DNA from: Moniliophthora roreri
Lineage: Eukaryota > Basidiomycota > Agaricomycetes > Agaricales > Marasmiaceae
Length of the DNA stretch: 64,000 bases
Assembly (NCBI GenBank): GCA_001466705.2
Contig: LATX02000078.1
Span: forward strand, 124,001-188,000
Direction of reading: 5' to 3'
Shown here: piece by piece, positions 34,435-44,900 of the stretch
Layout: every line of letters begins with the position of its first letter
Position numbering within the stretch: position 1 is the first letter of the stretch
The notes under the pieces: model-generated
The model's database searches: none
The model's input: only the letters and a program-made list of their open reading frames with translations
What the model was told of the DNA's origin: nothing
Translations under genes and position numbers: made by a program

Positions 34435-35847
34435 TGATTTTGTTTTGGGTAGAAGCCTCTTGGTGCACCATGCGGCTTTCGTCTTCGTCCTCGACGGCAC
34501 GGTTCACAGGTGCCGTACTGGTCGACGTGGACGGCATGGGACTCGAATGCTCATTGAATTGTAGTACTTCATCGGGTTTGGGGATCAACCGGAGCAGAGA
34601 ATCTCCACTCTCTGAATCGTGAGGTACAGTGTGCCTGCCATCGCCAAAGTACTGGTTAGCTGCTGCTAAAGGGTTGTCGGGTAAAACATGGGGGAAACGA
34701 CAGTTATCACTAGAGAATTAAATCAACATTCGGATAAGCGGACACGTCATTATCAGAAATTCGCGCACCCGTTCTTGCAGTTTCCGGCTGGGAAGAAAAG
34801 GCATGGGGGCTTGAGTCGAACGCCGAAGGAACCCCGTCGCATACCTCCTTGGCGGTTGTGTGTGGCATCTTCACGGGTAGGAGGGGAAACAGGGTTGGCG
34901 TAGTCTTGCTGAGGGCTGAGAGGTGGTTTCACGGGTGGAGAGGGAGGGGGTGACGCTGTTGAAGGCGAGGTTTGACCTGAAAGCGATGCCAGGAGTGGAT
35001 CCATGGTATGATCTCCCCGAGACGATGGCTCGGACATGCGTCCAGTTGATCTGGGTCTCCGTCGTCGGACAACGGTCAGGGTGAAGCTGGAGTTCGCCCC
35101 ACTCGGTACAACAACCCCAACATTGCGGAGTCGTGGTCTCACTGCAAACAGAGGCTGTATCTGCTTTAGATCAGTGAATCCAAGTTAAGCGCGAATGGTC
35201 ATTAAACGTACGTGCTGGCTATCTCTCATGTTTCCAATTTCGATGTCGTCGTACCGTAGTACTGTAACTGCGCCTGCTACGTATCTCATAAGCGATATGA
35301 CAAAGTTACAAACAAATGATTTCCGGGCAAGGAGAGACCTGAAGGTTGAATTTGAGGATCATTGGTTGAATTGGGCTCGGACGTAAGGTACGCACATTAT
35401 GGATGCCAACACCGTAAGAGACCCAGAACAGGTCGTGAACGCAGTGGACCCTGGGCTATTGGTTCTGAACGCTATGCTGATAATGGTACATATCCCACCC
35501 AGAGCTGCGAGGGTATCAATGTAATTTTTGAGGGACAACATGAGAAACAGGAAAAATGTTGCAAGAACACATGTGGCCTTAAAGAACCAAAGAATGCTGT
35601 TAAAATTGAGAAGAAGAAAAGAGGGAAAGCAAACAAACCTCAGCCTCGAGGCCTGCCGTGGAGAAGCTGTGTAAAACTGATATCTTCTTGCCACGACGAC
35701 GGTACATATCGCGCTGAGAACTGCTGTGATGAGTTTGGGATTACCGTGTGAGGATAAGGAGTAAGAGGATCAAGGGCAAAGAAAGAATAGCAGCCTGAGG
35801 TACACCGAAAGCAAGCTGTTGTTCAGAACTGAAGGCTGTGTGTCCAT
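34397..35847 (-). CDS. Predicted membrane protein with Pro/Ser-rich cytosolic tail (uncharacterised)
   Basis: A tentative start at 35847 (MDTQPSVLNNSLLS). Hydrophobic exons follow: ILWFFKATCVLATFFLFLML, TLAALGGICTIISIAFRTNS, SGSLTVLASIM, then SLLARKSFVCNFVISLMRYV. A cytosolic part begins near DDIEIGNMRDSQH, continues with GVVVPSGANSSFTLTVVRRR and a low-complexity SPSTASPPPSPPVKPPLSPQ, and ends in a polar segment (PKPDEVLQFNEHSSPMPSTS) near 34397. No family was recognised and exon joins are uncertain, especially at the 5' end. Confidence 0.4.
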
Positions 35848-36229
35848 CCCGTTCAACCTCTTCGGCGTTTGTGCGTGATGATGCTCTAATTTGGAACAAT
35901 CAGTTGATTTCTGGCGGGAAAGCTCCACATGGGTGAAATGAAATCATTTTTGAGATTTTCAGGAGGTTTTTGAGGGAGATCGTACGGAAAATACCAGAGA
36001 GACCACGAGTACGAGTATGTGATGGTAAAGTAGTTCGGCCATCCGCGTGACCAAAAGCCAGTGCGCCTAACAAGCGTCAAAGGCCCATCTTTTATTTGTA
36101 TCCCACGCTTTAAACAAACAGCTGCCATCTTTTCTCGACGCGCCTTCTGGTCACCCTTGATGTGCCTAAGCGTCTGGCCCTGCTCTCTGATTCTTCGGAT
36201 TAAGGCTTTACAAAGCGTATATGGTACGC

Positions 36230-36560
36230 CTTACCGCTTCTGTATGTCAACATGGGCGAGCTTACTGCAACGGTAGGCCCACATTCCTTGCTGGATAAAT
36301 TACTCCAAGTCTGGCGTCCTCAGTTAAATCTGGCAGTTTGAGATGGATGAACGGGGGACTTATGTCTGGTGGGTGCGATGAAATTCATTTCTCTGTAGCA
36401 GAGGATACTGAATGAGACCGAATATCTAGGGTTGTATTCTGCGCAAATCCATAGCTAAAGGTGGCCTGTACGAGAAGAAACTTAGCACCTTACTACCTCC
36501 TTACGATTCCCAAATCAGATCTGTTGCGCCCGGGGTATCATTCCACGGTGCACAATGGAA
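36230..36560. repeat. Shared upstream module R, copy 3 (partial)
   Basis: This 330-bp stretch matches the central part of the copies at 29706 and 31988: gcagaggatactgaatgaga, gggttgtattctgcgcaaat and tcccaaatcagatctgttgc. No dioxygenase relic is attached. The region around it (35848-37106) otherwise holds only a short minus-strand frame at 36783-37028 of unknown origin. Confidence 0.7.
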
Positions 36561-37106
36561 TTACATACAACATCATCCGAGATGGCCATCACCCGTCTAA
36601 ATTTACCAGTTCCGTCGCAATAAATGACAGTATGAGGTGCAGCCGTGATTGTATTCCAGGAGTATGGGGGGGTCTGTTACTTCGGTCTCGCGACCGCAAT
36701 TTCATAGAACTGATATTGCTTCGTTGTAGCAAACCATGCAACTCCCACCGACAACCGCGCTTGAAAGGAAACTGCATGTCGATCATGTGAAAATCCAATT
36801 CATCACAACAGCCTCGGCCAACTGAATGGCACGCAGTTTACCTTCCTTCCTTCCATTCAATAGCGCCGCCCATGAATTGGGAATCTGCTTCAGGTTGACA
36901 TCGAAGACCTCGGCGCATACCAGTTTGGGACCCACAAACGCCCAGGTCAAGCGCGCAGCAAGGTACAAAAAATCGCAAATGTCGCTCAAAGAATCGGTAT
37001 CATTGTCACAATCATTCATGGCCACCAATATCGACCCAGCAAGTACGCCCCTCTGCTATATCCCTCACGTTGACTACTGACATCATCTTTAGGGGCAAGC
37101 CAGTCT

Positions 37107-40100
37107 ATGGAAGATGTCTTGCAGAAAGTAAACAAGCTCATCGCTGAGGAAGACGCGGCAAGTGGGTTTATTTTACTTTGTCGTTCACCTAGTATGTTTC
37201 TAAGCTGTACTATCATAGGCAAACGAAAATCGAGGGAGAAGACAAGCCAACGAACGCGAAAAATTCTAGAATATCTGCAGCAAGGCGTAGCGTTTGCAGA
37301 TGCTATCGCTGGTATGAATGACTATGCTGGTGTGAGTCGTCATTTGGATGTCCTGTGACAGACACCGACTCTCCATTAGGTCGCTGTGAAGACGTTTGCT
37401 GTGAGCTACATCAAGAGGATGCTCTGGTGGCGTCCATACTGAACTGGCTGTTCAGAAACTACTCGAATGTGAGATTGCTCGTAGAAGGAATAGTGAAGAG
37501 TTTGTCGTGGTGTATCAGGCTTTCGTGAGTTGATTCCGGTATAGATATCTTCGTAAATTGACTATCGGCCCTCTAGGCGTCGACATTATTCCTTGTCCGG
37601 TACCTGGAGCAGGCCAATATGGAAGATATTCGAGACCAACTCGAGCAGTACTTTGACCAGATGAACACTCTTATGCAGGACTTCGGTACGTTTATAACTA
37701 GCAATTAATTCATTTGAAGAGACGTTGATCGTGTCCGGCACTAGGTCTCTCGGCGGAGTGAGTTGTATTTCAGCGAAAGCTATACCCATTTCTCTAATCT
37801 GTCCTCGCCAGAGTATACTACACAAAGTGTAAACAGGCCTTCGGTATGTTCCTCATGGTTTCAGGATTCATGCAAATGTTCTAAGGATAACCTGTGTCCA
37901 GTCCGTTTCCTGAAGGCCACGGCATTCGAGCAGGAACTCAAAGAGTTCACTGAACGGGCTTACGATATCCAGGAGAAGATAAGGGACTGTCTCGGCACGT
38001 ACACCGCTGTCACTGTCACCACGACGAGTGAAGACGTCAAACGTATCTTGTCTATCGTCTCAAACTTGCCCGAGGCCACTACCAAGCCGGAAAAGGACGC
38101 AGAAAAGATCATTCAAGCAGCAGGGGATCTCGATGATGTCTTGACGGTAAATCTAAGAGTTGATTTATTGCGGTATCGCTGAATACTAACGTCGTTTAGG
38201 ATGACACTAAAATCGCGGCTATTGCGAAAATTTTCGGAGACCGTGTCACCTCGGAGACGAAAGTCATACTACAGCAAGACCTCGATGAGCTCTTGGCGAT
38301 TCACAGGTCAGCGATTTGCTCGGTGTAGCAGCTACCTCGCGGGTCGCTAACATAGCTCTCATCAGAGACGGTTTTATCACGAGACTCGACGAAGCTACAG
38401 TCACTATTACTGCCAAGATTGAGGGAGCCCAAGGCGAGATCATGCGCAAGGTTTGTGCAATAACTTGTCTTTCGCGCGTTTTATAACAGAAGCGGTCTCG
38501 CAGCTCAATTCGGGTCCTCACAATTTGATTGATAATGAGGAATTCAAGAAGGTGTGGCAAGGTATGTCGCTATCTCCCTCGGGCATTGCGTCAGGCTCAC
38601 GACCTCTTTCCAGATAACGTTAGTAATGTCAAGAAAGACGGTTCACAACGTGGTGCTCATCAAAGCTCTTCATAGGGATGGAAAGCCAGCGTTAAATGCA
38701 AGCTATTCGTTGACGGCGAGTTCAATCGTTCACATATATCGTTTCTCATCCTGACGAGCCTTTTTCTAGAAATTTGCGGTCATTTCCGAAATGCGTTCTC
38801 AAACCAGCCTGAGGATGAACCTCTACCAAGGGACAACTGGACGCTTGCTGTACTCACCTACGTTATGTGTAAGTATCTCCTTTCATGCTGGATAAATGAA
38901 GCTGGCTAATTGCCCCTGCAGTTCACCCTGCTATCGGCGATGCCATAGACGACGACGGGAGTGGATATGTCTCCGTCCGAGAGTTCAACAAGTTTTTGAG
39001 GCAGAAACCCGAAAACTGGACTGTGCCAGAGCTATTTGCATTGTCAGTACCCTATCTCTTTGACACCGCTCCGCTTCTGACCCCCTGGATGAATTAGCTG
39101 GGCTCTAGGATGGCAGGAGTCCATATATAAGTAAGTTATTGCTCACTCAACACGACGCGCCGCAGCTGACTGGGTTTTTGCTTCCAGTACTTGCTTCGAA
39201 ATCAACGACCTGGTCTGGGAAATCGAGGAAATCGCTCTAGAAGCCAAGAAGGCCTCTTCCGACGAAGCCACGACAGAGCACATCGAAGCATATCTCCAGG
39301 TGTTGGATGCTCTCACCGATATTACCCGTTGGTCTCACGTCACCGGCTACGACCAGACGTTCACTGTGGACGTGGACTATGATGCTGACGAGATGGAGAG
39401 GCTGACGGAGGAATACAATGCCAAGAATCAAGAGGTCTTCCATCATGTTACTGGCGACAACGGGATAATTGATGCGTATTCGGATTTGTACTACCTCAAT
39501 ATGAGGTTTGATTCTCGCGTTGAACTGGTGAGTGCTGTTTGATCCCAGCTTAAAGTAGCGCTGACACCTCTGTCATTGTTAGTGGTTCGTACCCATGGTA
39601 TACCAGGTTCTGAAGCTCCAACTGAACAGTATCCTACTGGGCCCGGAAGACGATGAAGATGCACCTCGGAACGCCAAGCATGTCACCGACTATCAGTGGT
39701 TCCAGATGGATTCGACATTGGAAGTGCTGCTATGTGAATTCCATTCTCGCATGAAGACCCTACTCCGTGGGTGGCGAGTACAGAAGCTCGATAGTCAGCT
39801 CCAGGTCAACAGCTTCTTTGGTGGCATTTTCGCCGGCTGGTTCGAGGGGGTGCGTTGTCTAACTCCAGTTTCGTCCAGATGTTCTAACATGGTCTGTTTT
39901 AGTATATCAGCGGGTCAAACAAGAAGGTTATTGCCAGGCTAGAACGGTTGGAGGACGCTGATGACGACTCGGACTCTGAGGACGCGAGTCCGTCCGAGGT
40001 ATGGGTAGCATGGTTTTCTCGTCATGGTTCAATGCTAAACTGTTCAACGGTCCTAGGTTTCTGAACTTCGAGTTTTGGTATCTGAGCTCCAGGGTTCCGT

Positions 40101-40323
40101 TGAACGTCTCACGGGCATGGTGCAGTCATTGCTCAACAAAGAAGACACTTCAAACTCCAAGACTCGGCAGGAGGCTTTCCAAGCAGACGCAGAAGACGGT
40201 GACGCCCCTCAGGATGATGAAAACTATGACAATGGGCAAGGAAACGATGGTTAGTCCTTTGGCCCTTTGTACGACTCTTGTCGCTAACATAGCTTTATCT
40301 CAGATTACAATGATGACTATTGA
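37107..40323 (+). CDS. Single-EF-hand protein of the large Agaricomycete family, copy A
   Basis: A multi-exon gene; start tentative (MEDVLQKVNKLIAEEDAASG). The first third gives helical segments (TRKILEYLQQGVAFADAIAG, STLFLVRYLEQANMEDIRDQ, FTERAYDIQEKIRDCL, EDVKRILSIVSNLPEATTKP). The EF-hand lies at about 38925-39000: FHPAIGDAIDDDGSGYVSVR then EFNKFLRQKPENWTVPELFA. Its loop, DDDGSGYVSVRE, has all calcium-ligand positions. After it come a conserved helical part (AYLQVLDALTDITRWSHVTG, MKTLLRGWRVQKLDSQLQVN), an acidic stretch and a DYNDDY end at 40323. The family is abundant in mushrooms but uncharacterised; calcium binding is inferred from the loop. A close paralog lies inverted at 60306-63556. 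Confidence 0.72.
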
Positions 40324-41164
40324 ATAAACAGTAGCATATCCAACATGTACCAATCCGAAAGTATAACAACATGCTCGTTTAAACCAACGATTTGTACCCG
40401 AAATCTTCGATCACCACCAGTCCTCTCTCGGAAACCTCGAAGATCTCGGGCCTACGCTAACACCTACGCTCTTTCATGTTTTCTTTTTGTCTGTCGTAAA
40501 GTGCAAGGGTGTTGACGTAGCGGGAAGAATGAAAGGACTGTCGTGAAGCTGTAGGGCCAAAGAGTATCCACTGCTGCCTGCGTACGTTCTAGGTCTGCAT
40601 ATGGAGCATCAGCTAATCAGGAGTCCAAAGGACAAGCCACGCACCTTTCTGCCCTCTAGGCCAATCTGCTGTTTCCATCCTTCCTCTCGTATTCGCATCG
40701 GTGAAAGCTTGTCATACATCCAGCGAAGGGAGATGGATGTATCTCGCTCGCCAGCTATAAAGCCTTGCCTTCAACCCCCGCCGCCTCTTGGCAAACTCTC
40801 CAGCGGTGGTGTATCGATGACTTCATGTCCCCTTTGTTGCTCTTTTACGTTCGTTTTTGTCAGGCACGTTATGGCAAATCAGGCCTTTTGCGGTGCTTTC
40901 ATTTGATATTCGTTTCCCCTTGTGGTTGCGACCAACCCCTCGGGTCCTGATTGAGAGCCACCGGGACCCAGCTGAGGTCACAAGGCGGTAACATGGGAGC
41001 AAGTCGCCTTCACAACCTCATATTTCCCCTTCGAAACGACGTTTCCGCACGCATGCCTTTCCAGGAACCATGACGTCGTTTCTGACTTAACCTCAACGAT
41101 TATATATACTCATGCGCTCCCATCAGTTGCCCCCCAAGAACAAGGTTGACACCGCACAGGAACC
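40324..41164. promoter_or_regulatory. Intergenic region with promoter of the RG-rich protein
   Basis: No gene was recognised. A TATA-like run (attatatatactc) lies at about 41099-41111, some 55-65 bases upstream of the ATG at 41165. Open frames at 40601-40950 lack any signature. Confidence 0.45.
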
Positions 41165-41584
41165 ATGTCTCAACCACGGGCGGGCTCACAGGGCGGTTCC
41201 AGGAACGGCGGGCAACGAAGACAACCATCCAGAGCACAATCTCGAGCATCTGTGGCATCGGATGCAGAGCCAGCGCCTCGCCCCCAACGTCGTCGAGGAG
41301 GCAAAAATCGTAATCGAGGCCAGAAAGCCCCCGAAACAGGCATCATGGGTCTCCCGCCTCTCGCCCCCGAAGACATGGAGGTCGCACCAAAGAAGGAATG
41401 GCCACCACCAATGACAGACCCTCTTCCGGGTTACGATTCGTTTGATGAAGCTATCAAGGGCCGGCTGGAACAAGATGATGAGGGAATGGAGGAAGTCGTG
41501 AAGCTTCGACTGGAAGTGAATCTAGACGTCGTGGTTACACTGAGAGCCACGGTACATGGAGATTTAACCGTGTCGTTGTTGTGA
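41165..41584 (+). CDS. Small basic RG/Q-rich N-terminus protein, conserved type, unknown function
   Basis: The start at 41165 gives 139 residues. The first 55 are low complexity and basic (GGSRNGGQRRQPSRAQSRAS, RPQRRRGGKNRNRG), then Pro-rich MGLPPLAPEDMEV and DPLPGYDSFDEA. A regular amphipathic end follows, VKLRLEVNLDVVVTLRATVH with GDLTVSLL, ending directly before a gt, so a further exon is not excluded. The RG-rich leader suggests nucleic-acid or protein contact; no enzymatic motif was seen. It lies tail to tail with the BCAS3-like gene. Confidence 0.6.
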   Translation: MSQPRAGSQGGSRNGGQRRQPSRAQSRASVASDAEPAPRPQRRRGGKNRNRGQKAPETGIMGLPPLAPEDMEVAPKKEWPPPMTDPLPGYDSFDEAIKGRLEQDDEGMEEVVKLRLEVNLDVVVTLRATVHGDLTVSLL

Positions 41585-41964
41585 GTGAGTTTCCCAAATG
41601 TTCTTGTTCAAAAGGCATTGCTGACGGGCTCTCTAGAGGAGAATAATCAATATCCTAGGACTCATGGACTCTACCAAATTTCTAATCTTTTTTCATGTAT
41701 TCCCTATTCCTTATCTCCCTCTCAACATCATTTCCTTAACACTTGTTACTTACGAACGTACGTCATATCATACCATGTGTATCTTACTGTGTCGTCAATT
41801 GTGTCGTCAAGCATCAGAGGTTATCAAACTCACATCTTGCCATGTCATCCTGCGATACTCCACAAGCGTCCGAAAACAGCACATTTCTCTACGACATACA
41901 CATTTAGGATATGAGTTTACTTTACATGATTAATATACAGCGATGATATGTGTGATTTATGTGT
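41585..41964. other. Convergent 3' region
   Basis: This is AT-rich sequence between the ends of the RG-rich gene (+) and the BCAS3-like gene (-). No gene was recognised. Confidence 0.4.
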
Positions 41965-44900
41965 TTAATACTTCTTCCGACCCTTCTTACCCCTCAAATT
42001 CTTAGCCTTTGAGGCTTCTACCATAGATTCCTGCTCTTCGTCCAAAAATCCCACAGCAGAGATATGATCGAACGTCTCTGCATCGTCTCCAACCCAGGTA
42101 TCCGCAGTACCCGCGCCACCAGCACCCGTTGCCGGCGGATGATTCTCCTCAGACCCCGAACCTGAACCTGAAGGTGACGTATTACCTTCCTCCTTGAGCA
42201 AAAAATCCTCGTCTTCCTCGTCAAACTCCAGAGGAACCGAAGTCGATGCAGTAGTCGTATCCGAGCTCGGCACCATCCTCGGTGAGCGAACCTTGTTAAT
42301 CTCCCGCTTGAACCTTCCCAAACTCTCGGTCATTCCATCGCCCAAAGATCTAATTGGAATCGAGTTCTTGAACGAGCGAGGTTTAGAACCGGGGTGTCCA
42401 TTGGGTAACATTGGCAAGATCGTCTGAGGCGGCGTGTAATCCACTTCTCCAGCCAAAGCTGATGCCAGAGGTTCGTCAAACGACGATGGACGACGGTGGA
42501 ATGCACCACCGCCTTCCACAAACGATTCGCCAGTTCCAGCTCCTGTAGGATACGCGCTCACTTCGACACCTTTACGAACTTCAATCTTGGTACCAGGAAT
42601 GTCAAACTGATACCGGCGAATTAAGGCATGATAGTCTTCACCCAGAGCATGGAATGAAAACTGATGTGTGAGGTAGATGGAACGAGGAAGAACTCGAGTA
42701 GACTTGGAGAAGGTTGACAACTCGGCTTGCGCGAGCCAGCTAGAAAATAGAATCTATCAGACATGTACAATAAGGAAATAATGAAAGCGGCTCACTCGGC
42801 CTGTCCATTCGGCTTTGTCGTCGTCTTCCCCTTGACACCACCCTCAGTAGCCGGATGCTTCGCAGGTTCCTCCCATTGCTTCTTAATCTCACCCCAATCC
42901 TTCCTCCTTCCCAAATTCCACGTAGCAACCGTACTCTCCTTTCCACTCAGTTCAGCCAATGCCGAATCCACGCCCGCCTGCGTCAGCCCCGAAGACGACG
43001 CCCTTCCATGTATTAAAGGTGTATTCGGCGATACCGACACCGACATGGCCAACTTGCCTACAGCACTCATACCAGGTAAAGATCGACTGATACTGACCGC
43101 ACCAGCGGCGGCAGTAGAGCCGAACCCCGCACCCAAGATTGAGCTGCCATTGTCCTTGGATTTGGCCTTTGCACTGACCGTAATCCTGCGCAATGACAGT
43201 ACACCATCCGTAGGATCGAATACCAATACATCCTGGTAGTTCTTGGGTCTCGCAGGCTGGCGGTTGGGCGATATGGGTTCTGATCGCGCTGACGGTGACG
43301 AGGACGAGAAAACTGTGTGGTTCGAGTTGGCGCTACCATAAGATTGCTGGTGAGGATGAGTAGTTGGCAAAAGACTGGGTGATGATATCGCAGGCAAAAG
43401 GTTGGCAGGCATCGTCGATTCAGCAAGACAAGGGGAATCCAAAAATGTGAATGCAAGTGGAACCTTGGGCTGATCGGGTCCTGGATGCGTGGTCACTCGC
43501 AAGCGGACAAGAGGCGACAATTCTGTCGAAAGCGGGGGCTGTCCGACATTGTTTAATCAGTGAGGAAAAGTATCACATCACATCGTACGAATGCCATACC
43601 ATCTCTGTATAATTCCTCACAATACCCTCCAAATGACTCCTCACATCCGATTTACCGCCATACGGATTCACCGCAAACACATGTACTGTCCTCTTCCTCG
43701 TCCCAAACGCCACCCATCTCTGATCAAGCGACCAGCTGGCAGACTCGACAACTCCCGGTGTTCTTCCACGGCGCAAATCATACACATGCGAAGGAGGTGC
43801 GTCGGGTATCATCGAAAACGAGCTTCGAGATTTCGGTGAACCGCTTCCCGCCTCATCGACCTCGTCACTGGCCTGCACCCTCGCAACAGGATTACTCCTT
43901 ATCCCGTAAACATGCACCACCTGCCCATCCTTGGGTGCAACCATAACGCTTGTCCCATCCTGCGAAAACCATATGTCCGCAATAGGCTGAGACGTGGTAG
44001 CAATGAACCTCGTTATCACCATTGTTGTTGGTGTGTGGTTCTGCTTCTGCTTGTCCTTCAATCCATCTAAATCCAAAACTGTGACTGAACCTGAGTTGGA
44101 ACGTCCTAGAATACCAAGATTTGGTGTCGCAGATGTGTCTCTACCACCACCACCAACAACACCTTCATCTACACCGCGACTAGTGGCCACGCTAGCAGCC
44201 GCAGGAGCACTCTTTGAAAAGAATCTATTCGCAAATGCGCCTATCCCACCACCACCACCACCTCCTCCTCCTCCATTCGAAGCATTAACAGCGCCCTTGT
44301 ACGCCATCCCACCAAGGCTCTTCATGCCACTCAACAACCCGCCTCCCATCTTCATCGCCGCGCTACCAAGATCCGTACCTGTACCAGGTGCTCCACCTGC
44401 TCCTCCACTTCGATTCAAATTGGCAATCTGCTCGCTAAACGAAGCAAGAGCAGCAATCGAAGCTGAACGTCCCTGAGAGAGTATCGCAGATGCCGTTGAC
44501 GTAGACGCTGCAGTTCCAGATCCAATGACATGATGAGAGGTTTGTTCGCCGCCCGAAGCGTACGCGAGTAGCCTCCCTGAAATGGAGTATACTGGTGCTG
44601 GTTGCGGTGGTGCTAGTTCGATACGCTCAGCAGCATCAGCGTCGTCGAAAGGTGCGTATGCGTCAAATGGTGCAGTCGAAGTGCTGTACATACTCGACAT
44701 CAACGAATTTCGCCTTGAATCATCGACTGGACGAGGATGAGGAGGAGCGCAAAATAGAGCCAACTCTGCTGCGGGTATCTCGTGTAGGACTTCGTAAGTC
44801 GACAAGGATAGAACGTGCAGGGCTGGGGGATGTGTTGTGCTCTACTCACATAAAACGTTAGTTTCCTATCGACACAAGAATGAGCAAAGAGTACTCACCA

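Noticed and set aside
36783..37028. Minus-strand frame of 81 codons upstream of the EF-hand gene
   Set aside because: Weak resemblance to the end of the gene at 30712-31915 could not be extended; too short to call.
42763..43239. Long plus-strand frame of 158 codons
   Set aside because: It is antisense to a BCAS3 exon with a clear family match; no independent evidence.
43994..44476. Plus-strand frame rich in proline opposite the BCAS3-like gene
   Set aside because: It is the antisense shadow of the poly-Gly stretch of the minus-strand gene.
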